64,000 nt of DNA, from assembly GCF_014205335.1 (NCBI RefSeq), contig NZ_JACHNH010000001.1:6380501-6444500 (forward strand), written 5' to 3'. The notes beneath the pieces are model-generated. The model did not search any database. It had not been told where the DNA came from and saw only the letters and a list, made by a program, of their open reading frames with translations. The position numbers and the translations under genes are program-made. The stretch is from Amorphoplanes digitatis. GTDB lineage: Bacteria > Actinomycetota > Actinomycetes > Mycobacteriales > Micromonosporaceae. This document shows positions 33,116-41,758 of this stretch, one piece after another (the stretch's first letter is position 1; each line of letters opens with the position of its first letter).

Positions 33116-33544
33116 TCATCGCGTGATGTCGCGGCCGTGAGCCGCCAGTGCCCAGATGACGAAGACGTCGAGCGCGATGATCACGAGCGACCAGATCGGG
33201 TAGTACGGGATGAAGGCGAAGTTGGCCAAGGCGCTGAGGCCGGCCAGGGTGATGCCGATCGCTCGGCCCCACGTCTGACCGGACAGCACCGCGAAGCCGG
33301 CGAACAGGACCAGCAGCCCGAGCAGCAGGTGGATCCAGCCCCAGGTGGTGACGTCGAACTGCAGGAGGTAGTTGCGCGTCGAGACGTAGAACTCGTTCTC
33401 GAAGATGGCGACCAGACCGGTGAGGGCCTGGAAGGCGCCTGCCATGATCATGAGTACGCCGGCGAACGTAGTGAATCCGATCGCCCAGCCGCTCGGGGGC
33501 CTGTCTTCAACGCGTCCGTGCTGTGACGTTCTCTGCTCGGCCAT
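33116..33544 (-). CDS. DUF7144-like four-helix membrane protein
   Basis: 142 residues with a short polar N-terminus and four hydrophobic helices (about 22-45, 65-85, 88-110, 115-135). Characteristic pieces are FEN-FYVSTRNYLLQFDVTTWG and the IHLLLGLLVLFAGFAVLSG helix. Such small actinobacterial membrane proteins have no known function and often sit among stress genes. GGGAG seven bases before ATG 33544 supports the start over 33571. Confidence 0.8.
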   Translation of the reverse strand: MAEQRTSQHGRVEDRPPSGWAIGFTTFAGVLMIMAGAFQALTGLVAIFENEFYVSTRNYLLQFDVTTWGWIHLLLGLLVLFAGFAVLSGQTWGRAIGITLAGLSALANFAFIPYYPIWSLVIIALDVFVIWALAAHGRDITR

Positions 33545-33594
33545 CGCCGAGTCTCCCTTCTCTCGCCGCACCCAGGGGTGGGTGCATCACGAAC

Positions 33595-34317
33595 TCAGAT
33601 GGCTGAGAGCCCGAGCGAGAGCGCGAAGCCCGCGACGACCAGCGGTCCGGTCATCACGCCCTCGACTCCGTAGGCCTCCGGCAGCAGTGAGTCGGCCAGC
33701 ATCGCCAGCAGCGCGCCGGCCGCGAACGCCTGCACCAGCGCGCCGGTGTGGCCGCTGGCTGGATCCAGCAGGACATAGCCCGCTGCCGCGGACAGCCCTG
33801 AGACCGCGACCACCGCCAGCCACATCACGACGACGCGGCCCCTCGGCCAGCCCGCCGCCTTCAGCCCACTGGAGGACGACATACCCTCCGGCAGGTTCGA
33901 GAGCAGAACCCCGGCGAAAAGCGGGACGCTCACTCCACCCTGTAGCACCGTCAGGCCGAGCACGAACGACTCCGGGATGCCGTCGAGCACCGAGCCGAGC
34001 ACGATCGCCAGCGGAGACCCGTCCTCTTGCTTGCCCGACGGGTCCTTGCGCTGGCCGCCGCCTCTGCGGGAAATCAGCCAGTCACCGGCGGCGAAGACGG
34101 CGCCGCCCACCAGCACGAGCAGTCCGACCCAGCCGACCGTTTGAGTCTTGAGCGCCTCGTCGATGAGCTCGAACGAGACCGAGCCGATCAGCAGCCCGGT
34201 GCCGAGCGCCATCACGATCGCGATCACCCGCCGGCCCGGCGCGAACCGGTACGCGATCAGGGCGCCGATCAACAGCGCGGAGGCACCGAGCGCTCCCCAG
34301 ACAAAGGCCGCAAACAT
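33595..34317 (-). CDS. ZIP family metal transporter
   Basis: 240 residues with about seven hydrophobic helices. The paired metal-site motifs of ZIP proteins appear as LDGIPESFVLG (helix 4) and LSNLPEGMSSSSGL (helix 5), though the usual histidines of HxxPEG are replaced by asparagine, so metal affinity may differ. The loop between helices 3 and 4 is charged (GGGQRKDPSGKQEDG). It would move Zn2+ or another divalent metal into the cytoplasm. The gene ends 3' to DUF1254 paralogue 1 (16 bases), which is upstream on the same strand, so the two may be co-transcribed. Confidence 0.83.
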   Translation of the reverse strand: MFAAFVWGALGASALLIGALIAYRFAPGRRVIAIVMALGTGLLIGSVSFELIDEALKTQTVGWVGLLVLVGGAVFAAGDWLISRRGGGQRKDPSGKQEDGSPLAIVLGSVLDGIPESFVLGLTVLQGGVSVPLFAGVLLSNLPEGMSSSSGLKAAGWPRGRVVVMWLAVVAVSGLSAAAGYVLLDPASGHTGALVQAFAAGALLAMLADSLLPEAYGVEGVMTGPLVVAGFALSLGLSAI

Positions 34318-34332
34318 GATCGTCGGCTCGTG

Positions 34333-35904
34333 TCAGTCCACGAGTTCGACTTCGCCGGGCCGCCAGCTCTTGTCGAAGAAGGGCTGGAGCGGGCTGTACA
34401 GGCGTAGGACGACGAACCAGCCCTTGGCGGGGTCGGTCTGGATCCAGTTGCCGGCTGCGACGCCGTCGGGCCGGGTGGGTGAGAAGTGGACGACGGTGGA
34501 GCCGTCTGATTCGGCCTCGGCGGCGGGTGTGGGGTACTCCTGGCTGCCGGCCCGTGGGAAGCGCTGCGGAGTCTGCAGCATGGAGCGGGTCTGATTGTCG
34601 TAGACGGTGAACGACCAGAAGCGTGCGGCGGGAATGTCCTTGGGCAGCCTCACCCGGTAGGTCCGCGCGCCGTCAAACGGGTTCCCGTCGGGATCCACGT
34701 TGGAGAGCAGGTACTGCGAGCCGACGCCGGTCAGCCGCATGCACATGGCGGGCGTGATGGCGGTCGCGGTGTAGAACATCGACGTGCGCGAGTGCAGCTG
34801 GCGCGCACCCTTGTTCGGGTACGGCCGCACGCCGTCCGCGGTGATGTCGGGCGGGGGGTTGGTGAACTCGAACCCGCCGACGAAGAGCATGTTCCACCAT
34901 GCGGTGTCACCGTCGTAGTAGCGGAAGCCGTCGCCCGGGTGCGCACCCATACCGACGGTCCGTGCGGCAGCGTTGCCGACCGCGACTGCCTCATCGAGGA
35001 TCGTGCGCAGTCGTGTGTCCGGCGCGAACGTCTCGCCTTTGACGATCCCGATGGCGGCGAACTGTCCCGCCAGCTCGGGGTCGAGGGCCTCGGCCGGCTC
35101 CATCTGCACCAGGCGGTCGAGCAGCTCGTAGTGGCCGAAGTCGTTGGGCGGGATGGTGTTCATCACCAGGCCGGTGCCCTCCACGAAACGGGGCGATGCG
35201 GGAGTGCCCGGCGCTCCCAGGCGTCCCCGGCCGGTCAGGTAGGCGCCGATGCTGCTGCCGACGCCTCCGGCGGCGTACGGGTAGATCTTGAGCTGCGCCT
35301 TGATCCGATCGACGGTCGGAGCGGGATCGTCGCCGGGGTTCTCGTTGATGAACGCGCGTCCGATGAGGGTGATGTGGTTGGTGCGGGAGTTGCGGACGTA
35401 GCTGCCACCCTCGGGCAATGGCCCGTCGTAGCCGGGGCCGACCAGCAGGTAGGTGCCGCCCTGGCCGCGGTCGGCGCCGGGCAGACCGAAGTCGCTGATC
35501 CAGCCGAACCACATGTCGTCGATACAGCCCAGGGTTTCTGCCGGGGTCTCCACCACCAGCGGACCCTGCGAGAGGTCGAGGAACGTCCAGAAGTAGACCG
35601 TGTCGGCGTTCGCGGTCAAGAACAGCGACGCGGAATCCATCAACCCGGAGAAGATCGCCACGTCGCCGTCCGCGATCCCCGCCTTCAGGAAACCCTCCCG
35701 GATGGCGTAGGTCGACACACCCTGGATCGAGTTCATAAACGACTCGATGCCGTGCAGGTAGTCCAGATGGTCGCGCAGCTTCGCCGCCGTGTCACGCGTC
35801 GGATAGCCGTCCGTGAACTCCAGCGTTCCGATTCCGACCTTCTGGGTCGCCGGCGTGGTGATGGCCGACGGCACCCCCGATTTACTTGCCCCGTCCACTG
35901 ACAT
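34333..35904 (-). CDS. DUF1254/DUF1214 protein, paralogue 1
   Basis: 523 residues. The N-terminal DUF1254 domain (about 40-180) has LTANADTVYFWTFLDLSQGP, and the C-terminal DUF1214 domain (about 400-515) has DIPAARFWSFTVYDNQTRSM and LQTPQRFPRAG. Both domains are beta-rich and of unknown function. No signal peptide is evident. GGAAGG eight bases before ATG 35904 sets the start. Paralogue 2 (38695-40278) is similar over its full length, and a remnant of this gene's 5' end is at 44033-44106. Confidence 0.9.
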   Translation of the reverse strand: MSVDGASKSGVPSAITTPATQKVGIGTLEFTDGYPTRDTAAKLRDHLDYLHGIESFMNSIQGVSTYAIREGFLKAGIADGDVAIFSGLMDSASLFLTANADTVYFWTFLDLSQGPLVVETPAETLGCIDDMWFGWISDFGLPGADRGQGGTYLLVGPGYDGPLPEGGSYVRNSRTNHITLIGRAFINENPGDDPAPTVDRIKAQLKIYPYAAGGVGSSIGAYLTGRGRLGAPGTPASPRFVEGTGLVMNTIPPNDFGHYELLDRLVQMEPAEALDPELAGQFAAIGIVKGETFAPDTRLRTILDEAVAVGNAAARTVGMGAHPGDGFRYYDGDTAWWNMLFVGGFEFTNPPPDITADGVRPYPNKGARQLHSRTSMFYTATAITPAMCMRLTGVGSQYLLSNVDPDGNPFDGARTYRVRLPKDIPAARFWSFTVYDNQTRSMLQTPQRFPRAGSQEYPTPAAEAESDGSTVVHFSPTRPDGVAAGNWIQTDPAKGWFVVLRLYSPLQPFFDKSWRPGEVELVD

Positions 35905-36364
35905 CGCAGTCACCTTCCAGTTCTCCGGCGTACATTTCCCAAGCCTGTGATCAGGCCCGGCGCCCAGGCGTTCCGGAACATCACCCGAGCTCTAAGAACG
36001 CCCCGCCAGGCGTGGTGGTGCAGGGAAGTCGCCTTCGGTGAGAAACAGTCGCGGCGCGACTCGAGTCACCCATCGAAGGCGACACACGCGTATCTGTGCC
36101 TCAAGGTCACCGGCGACGGCATGGTTGCCTCCTTGTCCCCTCAGCCGACACCACCGGCGGGCTCCCTGCGTCATCCATATGACATGAAAGCGAGTGGCGG
36201 ACTCGGCGCGATACGGGGCGGATGCCGCCGCCTCCACATCGGACGCAACGCAGGAGCCCGCACGACTACGGTCCGCCGCCTTACCCGGCTCGGCGGCCGA
36301 GACAGCACGGCCGGTACGGCACCGGAGGGCGGAGCCGACCGGCGATCCTCATTCAGCTTGCACG
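35905..36364. other. intergenic region between DUF1254 paralogue 1 and SulP gene
   Basis: The left part (35905-35965) is the DUF1254 leader that recurs near 44050-44106. The right part (about 36150-36195) holds a segment shared with 45795-45850. The open frame from 36194 into the SulP gene is probably not translated. Confidence 0.55.
36152..36195 (+). repeat. shared upstream segment with GTCAT-N4-ATGAC dyad, copy a
   Basis: CCGACACCACCGGCGGGCTC then CTGCGTCATCCATATGACAT and GAAAGC. GTCATCCATATGAC is a perfect dyad with a four-base centre. The closest match is at 45800-45848, and a weaker one is near 32387. All lie before membrane-transport genes, so a shared operator is inferred. Confidence 0.55.
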
Positions 36365-38101
36365 ATGCCCTCTGGGCAGCGCCGCACCGAGAATGTCCGG
36401 GTGGGTATCGCGAAGAAGGCGAAACAACAGCTACGCGGACTGGCGCCCGAGAAGGGCACCACCCGCAAGAATCTCATCGCCGGGCTGCCCGGGGCGATCA
36501 GCAGCGTGCCCGACGGCATGGCCAGTAGCGTCCTGGCCGGCGTGAACCCCGTACACGGCCTCTACGCCAGCATCTTCGGCCCGATCGGCGGCGGCCTCAC
36601 CTCGAGTACCCGCCTGATGGTCATCACCACGACCAGCGCGGCGGCCCTGGCCGCCGGCTCCGCCGTCGCGGCGGTCCCCGCCGACGACCGGCCACGAGCC
36701 CTGTTCCTGCTGACCATGATGGCCGGAGCGTTGATGGTCCTCGCGGGCATCGCGAAACTGGGCCGCTACACCAGGTTCGTACCCCACTCCGTCATGATCG
36801 GTTTCCTGAGCGGGGTCTCCGCCAACATCATCTTCGGACAGCTTCCGGACCTCGTCGGCGCCGAGGCGAGCGGGCCCTTCGCCCTGGCCAAGGCCTGGAA
36901 CCTGCTGATGAACCTCGACGGAGTCGACATCGCCGCCACGATCGCCGGGCTGTCCGCCCTCGCCGTGCTCCTGGCCTTCCAGCGCACCAGGGTGGCCGCC
37001 TACTCCGCGCTGATCGCCCTGGTCGTACCCAGCCTGCTCGTGGGACTGCTGCACGCCGATTCCGTGCCCCGCGTCCGCGACGGCGGTGAGATTCCCAGCG
37101 GGCTGCCGATGCCCGCCCTGCCCCACCTGGCCGACTTCTCCCTCAGCCTGCTCGCCGGTGCGTTCGCCGTCGCGGCGCTCGTGCTGGTACAGGGCGCCGG
37201 GGTCAGCGAGGCAGCGCCCAATCCGGACCGCACGCGATCCAACCCGAACCAGGACTTCATCGCCCAAGGTGTCGGCAACCTGCTCGCCGGCCTGTTTCGC
37301 GGCATGCCGGTCGGCGGCTCGGTCGGCCAGACCGCCCTGAACGTCTCGGCCGGCGCTGTCGGACGGTGGGGCGCCATCTTCTCCGGCCTGTGGATGGCCC
37401 TGCTACTCCTGCTCTTCTCCGGACTGGTCGGCGCCGTCGTCATGTCGACGCTCGCCGCGGTGCTCATCTACGCCGCGGTCGGCTCATTCCGCATCGGCGA
37501 CATACAAGCCATCCTGCGAACCGGGCGCATCTCACAGATCGCCCTGATCGCCACCTTCATAGCCACCCTCTTCCTACCCGTCGCCGCAGCAGTCGGAATC
37601 GGGCTCGTCCTATCTCTGCTCATGCAGCTGAACCAGGAGGCAATCGACCTGCGCGTCGTCGAGCTGGTCCCGCACGACGACGGCAGCTTCGTCGAACGAC
37701 CCGCCGCACCCCGGCTGGAATCACGCCGGGTCGTGCTACTGGACGTATACGGAAGCCTCTTCTACGCAGGCGCCAGAACCCTCCAGGCCCGGCTGCCCGA
37801 CCCCGGCCGGGCCGAGAACCCCGCCGTGGTGCTCCGCCTGCGAGGAAGAACCATGCTCGGCGCGACCGCCTTCGCCGTCCTCTCCGACTACGCCGAACGC
37901 CTCGCCACCGCCGGCGGACGCCTTTACCTGAGCGGCATCGACCCCTTGGCGCTACAGCAACTCCGAAGCAACCAGACGGTCGAACAGGTGACCGGCGTCA
38001 GAATATTCGAAGCGGACGAAACTGTCGGCGAGTCCAGCCTCCAGGCCTATCACGCCGCGAATGATTGGCTGGCGACACAACGCCGACCCGAGGCTCGATG
38101 A
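36365..38101 (+). CDS. SulP family anion transporter with STAS domain
   Basis: 578 residues from ATG 36365, or 566 from GTG 36401; neither has a strong ribosome site. About twelve membrane helices (residues 30-440) include GLPGAISSVPDGMASSVLAG, the SulP helix-1 motif, and NPNQDFIAQGVGNLLAGLFR. The C-terminal STAS domain (about 450-560) lies in the cytoplasm. Family members carry sulfate, bicarbonate, dicarboxylates or chloride; lack of a fused carbonic anhydrase leaves the substrate open. An alpha-carbonic anhydrase 7 kb away makes bicarbonate conceivable. A strong terminator follows. Confidence 0.9.
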   Translation: MPSGQRRTENVRVGIAKKAKQQLRGLAPEKGTTRKNLIAGLPGAISSVPDGMASSVLAGVNPVHGLYASIFGPIGGGLTSSTRLMVITTTSAAALAAGSAVAAVPADDRPRALFLLTMMAGALMVLAGIAKLGRYTRFVPHSVMIGFLSGVSANIIFGQLPDLVGAEASGPFALAKAWNLLMNLDGVDIAATIAGLSALAVLLAFQRTRVAAYSALIALVVPSLLVGLLHADSVPRVRDGGEIPSGLPMPALPHLADFSLSLLAGAFAVAALVLVQGAGVSEAAPNPDRTRSNPNQDFIAQGVGNLLAGLFRGMPVGGSVGQTALNVSAGAVGRWGAIFSGLWMALLLLLFSGLVGAVVMSTLAAVLIYAAVGSFRIGDIQAILRTGRISQIALIATFIATLFLPVAAAVGIGLVLSLLMQLNQEAIDLRVVELVPHDDGSFVERPAAPRLESRRVVLLDVYGSLFYAGARTLQARLPDPGRAENPAVVLRLRGRTMLGATAFAVLSDYAERLATAGGRLYLSGIDPLALQQLRSNQTVEQVTGVRIFEADETVGESSLQAYHAANDWLATQRRPEAR

Positions 38102-38134
38102 CAGGATTCGAGGCGCTGGTCATAGCGCGACAAA

Positions 38135-38183
38135 CAGCGAGAAAGGCTAACTCCGGATGTAACGGGGTTAGCCTTCCTCGCTG
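38135..38183. terminator. bidirectional hairpin terminator between SulP and GFA genes
   Basis: A 20-bp stem, CAGCGAGAAAGGCTAACTCC (38135-38154) paired with the complement at 38164-38183, has two mismatches and a nine-base loop. It sits between convergent genes. Confidence 0.85.
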
Positions 38184-38202
38184 AGCATCATTTCATCGTA
38201 AG

Positions 38203-38667
38203 TCACGCCCGTGGGCCGCCATGCGATGTTCCGTCGTAGTCATAGTGCGGCATCGGAAGGTCCGAGATGTTCAACCACGCAGGCCCGTACGCTTCGAAGC
38301 CGGAAATTTTTGGGGGCGGAAACGTCGGATCGGTGAAGCTGCCGACTCCGGCCCCGATGAACCCCGGAGCGATGGTGAGCTCCCAGTACACGGTCGAACC
38401 GCACTCTGGACAGAAGTGATACGTAGCGCCTTCGCTGTCGCAGGAGCGGAAGGTGACCGGCTTCCCGTTGTCGGTGGGGAACGTCCAAGTCTTCGATTGC
38501 CCTGCTATCGTCACATGCTCGCTCGGAAGTCGCGTCTGCTCGCTTAACACGGTCCCCGTCCGCCTCTGGCACTCATAGCATTGGCACAGGGATATGCGTT
38601 GTGGGTCGGGTCCATCGTATACAAAGCTGAGCTGTCCACAATTGCATGAAGCTTCACGGACTGACAT
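38203..38667 (-). CDS. GFA/CENP-V family zinc protein
   Basis: 154 residues. Zinc ligands CNCG (near 8-11), CQCYECQRRTG (near 28-38) and FCPECGSTVYW (near 84-94) define the Gfa/CENP-V fold. The founding member was described as accelerating glutathione-formaldehyde conjugation, but most homologues are uncharacterised and actinomycetes lack glutathione. GGAGGGGAA immediately before ATG 38667 supports the start. It lies between the SulP terminator and DUF1254 paralogue 2 on the same strand as the latter. Confidence 0.9.
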   Translation of the reverse strand: MSVREASCNCGQLSFVYDGPDPQRISLCQCYECQRRTGTVLSEQTRLPSEHVTIAGQSKTWTFPTDNGKPVTFRSCDSEGATYHFCPECGSTVYWELTIAPGFIGAGVGSFTDPTFPPPKISGFEAYGPAWLNISDLPMPHYDYDGTSHGGPRA

Positions 38668-38694
38668 TTCCCCTCCTGTCGGTTGGCACCTCGA

Positions 38695-40278
38695 TCATGG
38701 TTCTGCCGTCACGGCTTCGATCTCGCTCGGCCGCCAGCTCTTGTCGAAGAACGACTGGCCCGGGCTGTAGAGGCGCAGGATCGGGAACCAGCCCTTGCCC
38801 TCGGCCGTCTGGATCCAGTTACCCTCCGCGGTGTCCGCAGGCCGCTCCGGGGCGAACACGACGGTCGTCGAGCCGTCGTCGTCCGCGGTCGCCGCCGGTG
38901 TCGGATAGGACTGGCTACCGGCCCGCGGGAAGCGCTGCGGCGTCTGCAGCATCGAGCGGGTCTCGGTGTCATAGGCGGTGAGCGACCAGAACCGAGCCGC
39001 CGGGATGTCGGGCGGCAGGATCACCCGATAGGTCTTGGACCCGTCGAGGCGGTTCCCATCGGCGTCCTTGAAGGCGAAGACGTACTGCGACCCGACTCCG
39101 GTGAGACGCATGCACATCGCGGGTGTGACCCCGGTATACGCGTAGAACCAGGCGGCACGGGAGTGCAGCGCCCGGACGCCGGTCGGGGGAAACGGTTTGA
39201 TCCCGTCTTCGGTCACGAGCGGCGGCGGCGTCTCGAAGTCGTACCCCCCGACCCACATGTTGTTTTCCCACGCCGATCCGTCGTAATACGAGAACCCTTC
39301 GGACGCACGCGGATCGAAGACCAGCGCCCGCGAGGTCGCGGTGCCGACAGCGGCCGCGTCCTCGAGGATGCGACGCATCCGCTCGTCCGGCGCGAACGGC
39401 TTGCCCTTGACGATCCCGATCGCGGCCAACTCGCCCATCAGCTCGATCTCCGTGCTGCCGACCGGCTGCTCCTGCACCAGCTCGTTCAAAAGCTCGTAGA
39501 AACCCATGTCGGTCGGCGGGATCGTGTTGAACGCCTTCCCGCTCGCCTCGACGAACACCGTCTCAGGGACGTCGAACGCCGGGCCGGCCTGCACCCGGCC
39601 CTCCAGCAGCGTGGCGATGCTCGTGCCGACGCCACCCTGGTGGTAGGGATAGATCTTCGTGGTGCGCTTGATCGTCTCGACGGTCGGCGCGGGGTCCATA
39701 CGGGGGTTCTCGTTGATGAACGCGCGGCCGAGCATGAACGCCCTCGTCGTACGCGAGTGCCCGATGTGGTAGCCGCTGTCCGGCAGCGGCCCGTCATAGC
39801 CGGGCCCGACGAGCAGGTACCTGCCCCCCTCGCCGCGATCCGGACCCGGCAGGCCGAAGTCGATGATCCACCGCCACCACATGTCATCGAAGATCCCGAG
39901 CGAATGCGGCGGCGTCTCGACCACCATCGGACCCGACGAGAGATCGACGATGCCGATGCAGTAGACCGTGTCGGCGTTCGCCGTCAGGAACAGCGACTCG
40001 GACCCCAGCAGCTCCGAGAACATCAGGATCTCGTTGTCCTTCGCGCCCGCCTCGTGGAAGCCCTTGCGCAGTGCGTACGTCGAGGCTCCCGCGAAGCCAT
40101 TGAGGAACACGTTCAGGGCGTGTACGAAGTCGAGGTGGTCGTACACCAGTTCACTGGTCTTGGAGCTCGGTACTCCATCGACGAAGTCGAGCGTACCGAG
40201 CCGGCTGTCGACCCGGTGCGGGACTGAGATCGACCTCAGCGTCTCGGCCGACACCCCTTGCTCCACGCTGCTACTCAT
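38695..40278 (-). CDS. DUF1254/DUF1214 protein, paralogue 2
   Basis: 527 residues from ATG 40278, preceded by GGAGGGAGTCGCA. It has the same two-domain layout as 34333-35904: SLFLTANADTVYCIGIVDLS in DUF1254 and DIPAARFWSLTAYDTETRSM with LQTPQRFPRAG in DUF1214. By eye the two proteins are clearly paralogous, with the C-terminal domain most alike. The GFA gene lies 27 bases downstream, so a two-gene unit is likely. Function unknown. Confidence 0.9.
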   Translation of the reverse strand: MSSSVEQGVSAETLRSISVPHRVDSRLGTLDFVDGVPSSKTSELVYDHLDFVHALNVFLNGFAGASTYALRKGFHEAGAKDNEILMFSELLGSESLFLTANADTVYCIGIVDLSSGPMVVETPPHSLGIFDDMWWRWIIDFGLPGPDRGEGGRYLLVGPGYDGPLPDSGYHIGHSRTTRAFMLGRAFINENPRMDPAPTVETIKRTTKIYPYHQGGVGTSIATLLEGRVQAGPAFDVPETVFVEASGKAFNTIPPTDMGFYELLNELVQEQPVGSTEIELMGELAAIGIVKGKPFAPDERMRRILEDAAAVGTATSRALVFDPRASEGFSYYDGSAWENNMWVGGYDFETPPPLVTEDGIKPFPPTGVRALHSRAAWFYAYTGVTPAMCMRLTGVGSQYVFAFKDADGNRLDGSKTYRVILPPDIPAARFWSLTAYDTETRSMLQTPQRFPRAGSQSYPTPAATADDDGSTTVVFAPERPADTAEGNWIQTAEGKGWFPILRLYSPGQSFFDKSWRPSEIEAVTAEP

Positions 40279-40519
40279 TGCGACTCCCTCCACGCGACCA
40301 ACCGAGACCAGCTCACGCCTGGATGAATCACGCATGTGGACTCGGCCTGACACTGCATACTGCGACGCTATGGGCCGCCGGGCAGCGCAGCGTCCCCCAG
40401 ATAGCATGAGACTCTGGACCTGCCCCCCGCGCCCGCTCGATGCCGCTCACGGTGATCGACAGAGCGCCTCATCCGCGCCGGGGGATACCACAGCCGGCCG
40501 ACCAGGCGACCATCGCAGC

Positions 40520-40984
40520 GTGGCTATCGCACTGCTCGCACTACTCGGCGTCAATCTGATCGTGATCGTCGTCCTTCTAGGTGTCACGCTGAGCCGCCGG
40601 CGCTGGGTGAACCGCCAGCCGGGCGCGTTCAAAGGCGCAATCCGCACTGTCAACGGCGAGGTGCCGGGACTGGGAACCAAGTGGACGCGTGGCTACGGCC
40701 GTTGGGTCCGCGATGTGCTGGTCTGGACGAAGGCACCATTCCTATTCCGAAATGATTTGGTCGCGGTCGACGGGCTCGCCGGAGCGGAGCGAGCCGCCAA
40801 GTCAGGCGAGGTGAAACGCCTCGGAGACGACCCCGTGATTGTTCCGCTCGCGGGCGACGAAGGCGCACGCGTCGAGGTCGCCAGTGCGGCGAAGGACCGC
40901 GGACGGGCACTCGGGCCATGGGGAGCACCCGCCGACATAACCTCCGCACGCCGGGCGGACACCGACGGGCATCCGCACCACTGA
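40520..40984 (+). CDS. DUF2550-like membrane-anchored protein
   Basis: 154 residues. One N-terminal hydrophobic helix (VAIALLALLGVNLIVIVVLL) is followed by RRRWVNRQPGAFKGAIRT and a soluble domain with KWTRGYGRWVRDVLVWTKAP. This layout resembles the actinobacterial DUF2550 family. Start uncertain: GTG 40520 is placed just before the helix but lacks a clear ribosome site. Function unknown. Confidence 0.6.
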   Translation: MAIALLALLGVNLIVIVVLLGVTLSRRRWVNRQPGAFKGAIRTVNGEVPGLGTKWTRGYGRWVRDVLVWTKAPFLFRNDLVAVDGLAGAERAAKSGEVKRLGDDPVIVPLAGDEGARVEVASAAKDRGRALGPWGAPADITSARRADTDGHPHH

Positions 40985-41758
40985 GCCCGGACTCCAACCA
41001 GGTGGCGATGACCGGATACGTCAAACCTCGGAAGCCGATAGGCCCCCGCGGGTGGGCATGGCGCCCACGCATCGGCGGCGTGCACGATACGCAAGCCCAG
41101 CCCTCGTTTGTCGAGCGGAGGCTGCGGCTGCTGGGCGCTGGGCGCTGGTTCGCTCAGGTGCGGGTATCGGATGTCGCCGTCTCATATCGTTGTAGTACAT
41201 AACGAACTCACACAGAACGGTCAACGGATGACCGTCGACACCGGCGCCGAGCTCTACGGACAAAGGCCTGAAGCCGGCCGAGCGAGCTCTACGGCTGCCC
41301 CGAGAGGCCAAGGCGCCGCCCATCCTGCCGCGCGGTGCGGCAATCATCCCAGGCGGATGACGCGAGGGAGTAGCAGCGCAGCCAGTCTGGCCGTGAAGGC
41401 CGGACACGGAGGTCCACGATGGCCAAGCATGACCACGACACTCTATACCTGATCGCCGGAGCGTACGACGACACCAAACCGCGGTCGCGGACCACGAGGC
41501 GCGCGCGGCAGGGGGTCGCGTAGGGATCCGGATGAACTCGGCGCCACCCTCGGCACGGGCCGGGCCAACTTGATCGTCCGCACGGGACCCTCGCCGACCA
41601 GGTCACGGCCAACATCTAGGCAACCGATCGCGTCGTCACCAAGGCCACCGACATGGCCGGTCAGCCTCGTCGGGCATGAAGAGCGCCGGGGCCGAGCGGA
41701 CGGCGTAAATCCTCGAAGGACGCTCGGCTGCTTCCCTCGTCAACGGACGGGACGCCAC
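40985..41758. other. 774-base non-coding/relic region before the MalT-like gene
   Basis: It holds the DUF1269 pseudogene (41419-41690). An AT-rich stretch near 41185-41225 contains the imperfect dyad CGTTGTAGTACATAACG (41189-41205), which could be an operator or promoter. No intact gene was recognised. Confidence 0.5.
41419..41690 (+). pseudogene. DUF1269-family gene remnant
   Basis: Good ribosome site (GGAGGTCCACG) and start MAKHDHDTLYLIAGAYDD, the typical N-terminus of DUF1269 stress-type proteins. The frame then breaks. Later pieces ELGATLGTGRANLIVRT, ADQVTANI and TDRVVTKATDMA match the C-terminal end of the family in other frames. The glycine-rich middle is deleted. A distant intact relative is at 55079-55552. 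Confidence 0.8.

Noticed and set aside
41189..41205. CGTTGTAGTACATAACG dyad
   Set aside because: Three of eight base pairs mismatch and there is no second copy in the window, so it is listed only as a possible operator within the gap.
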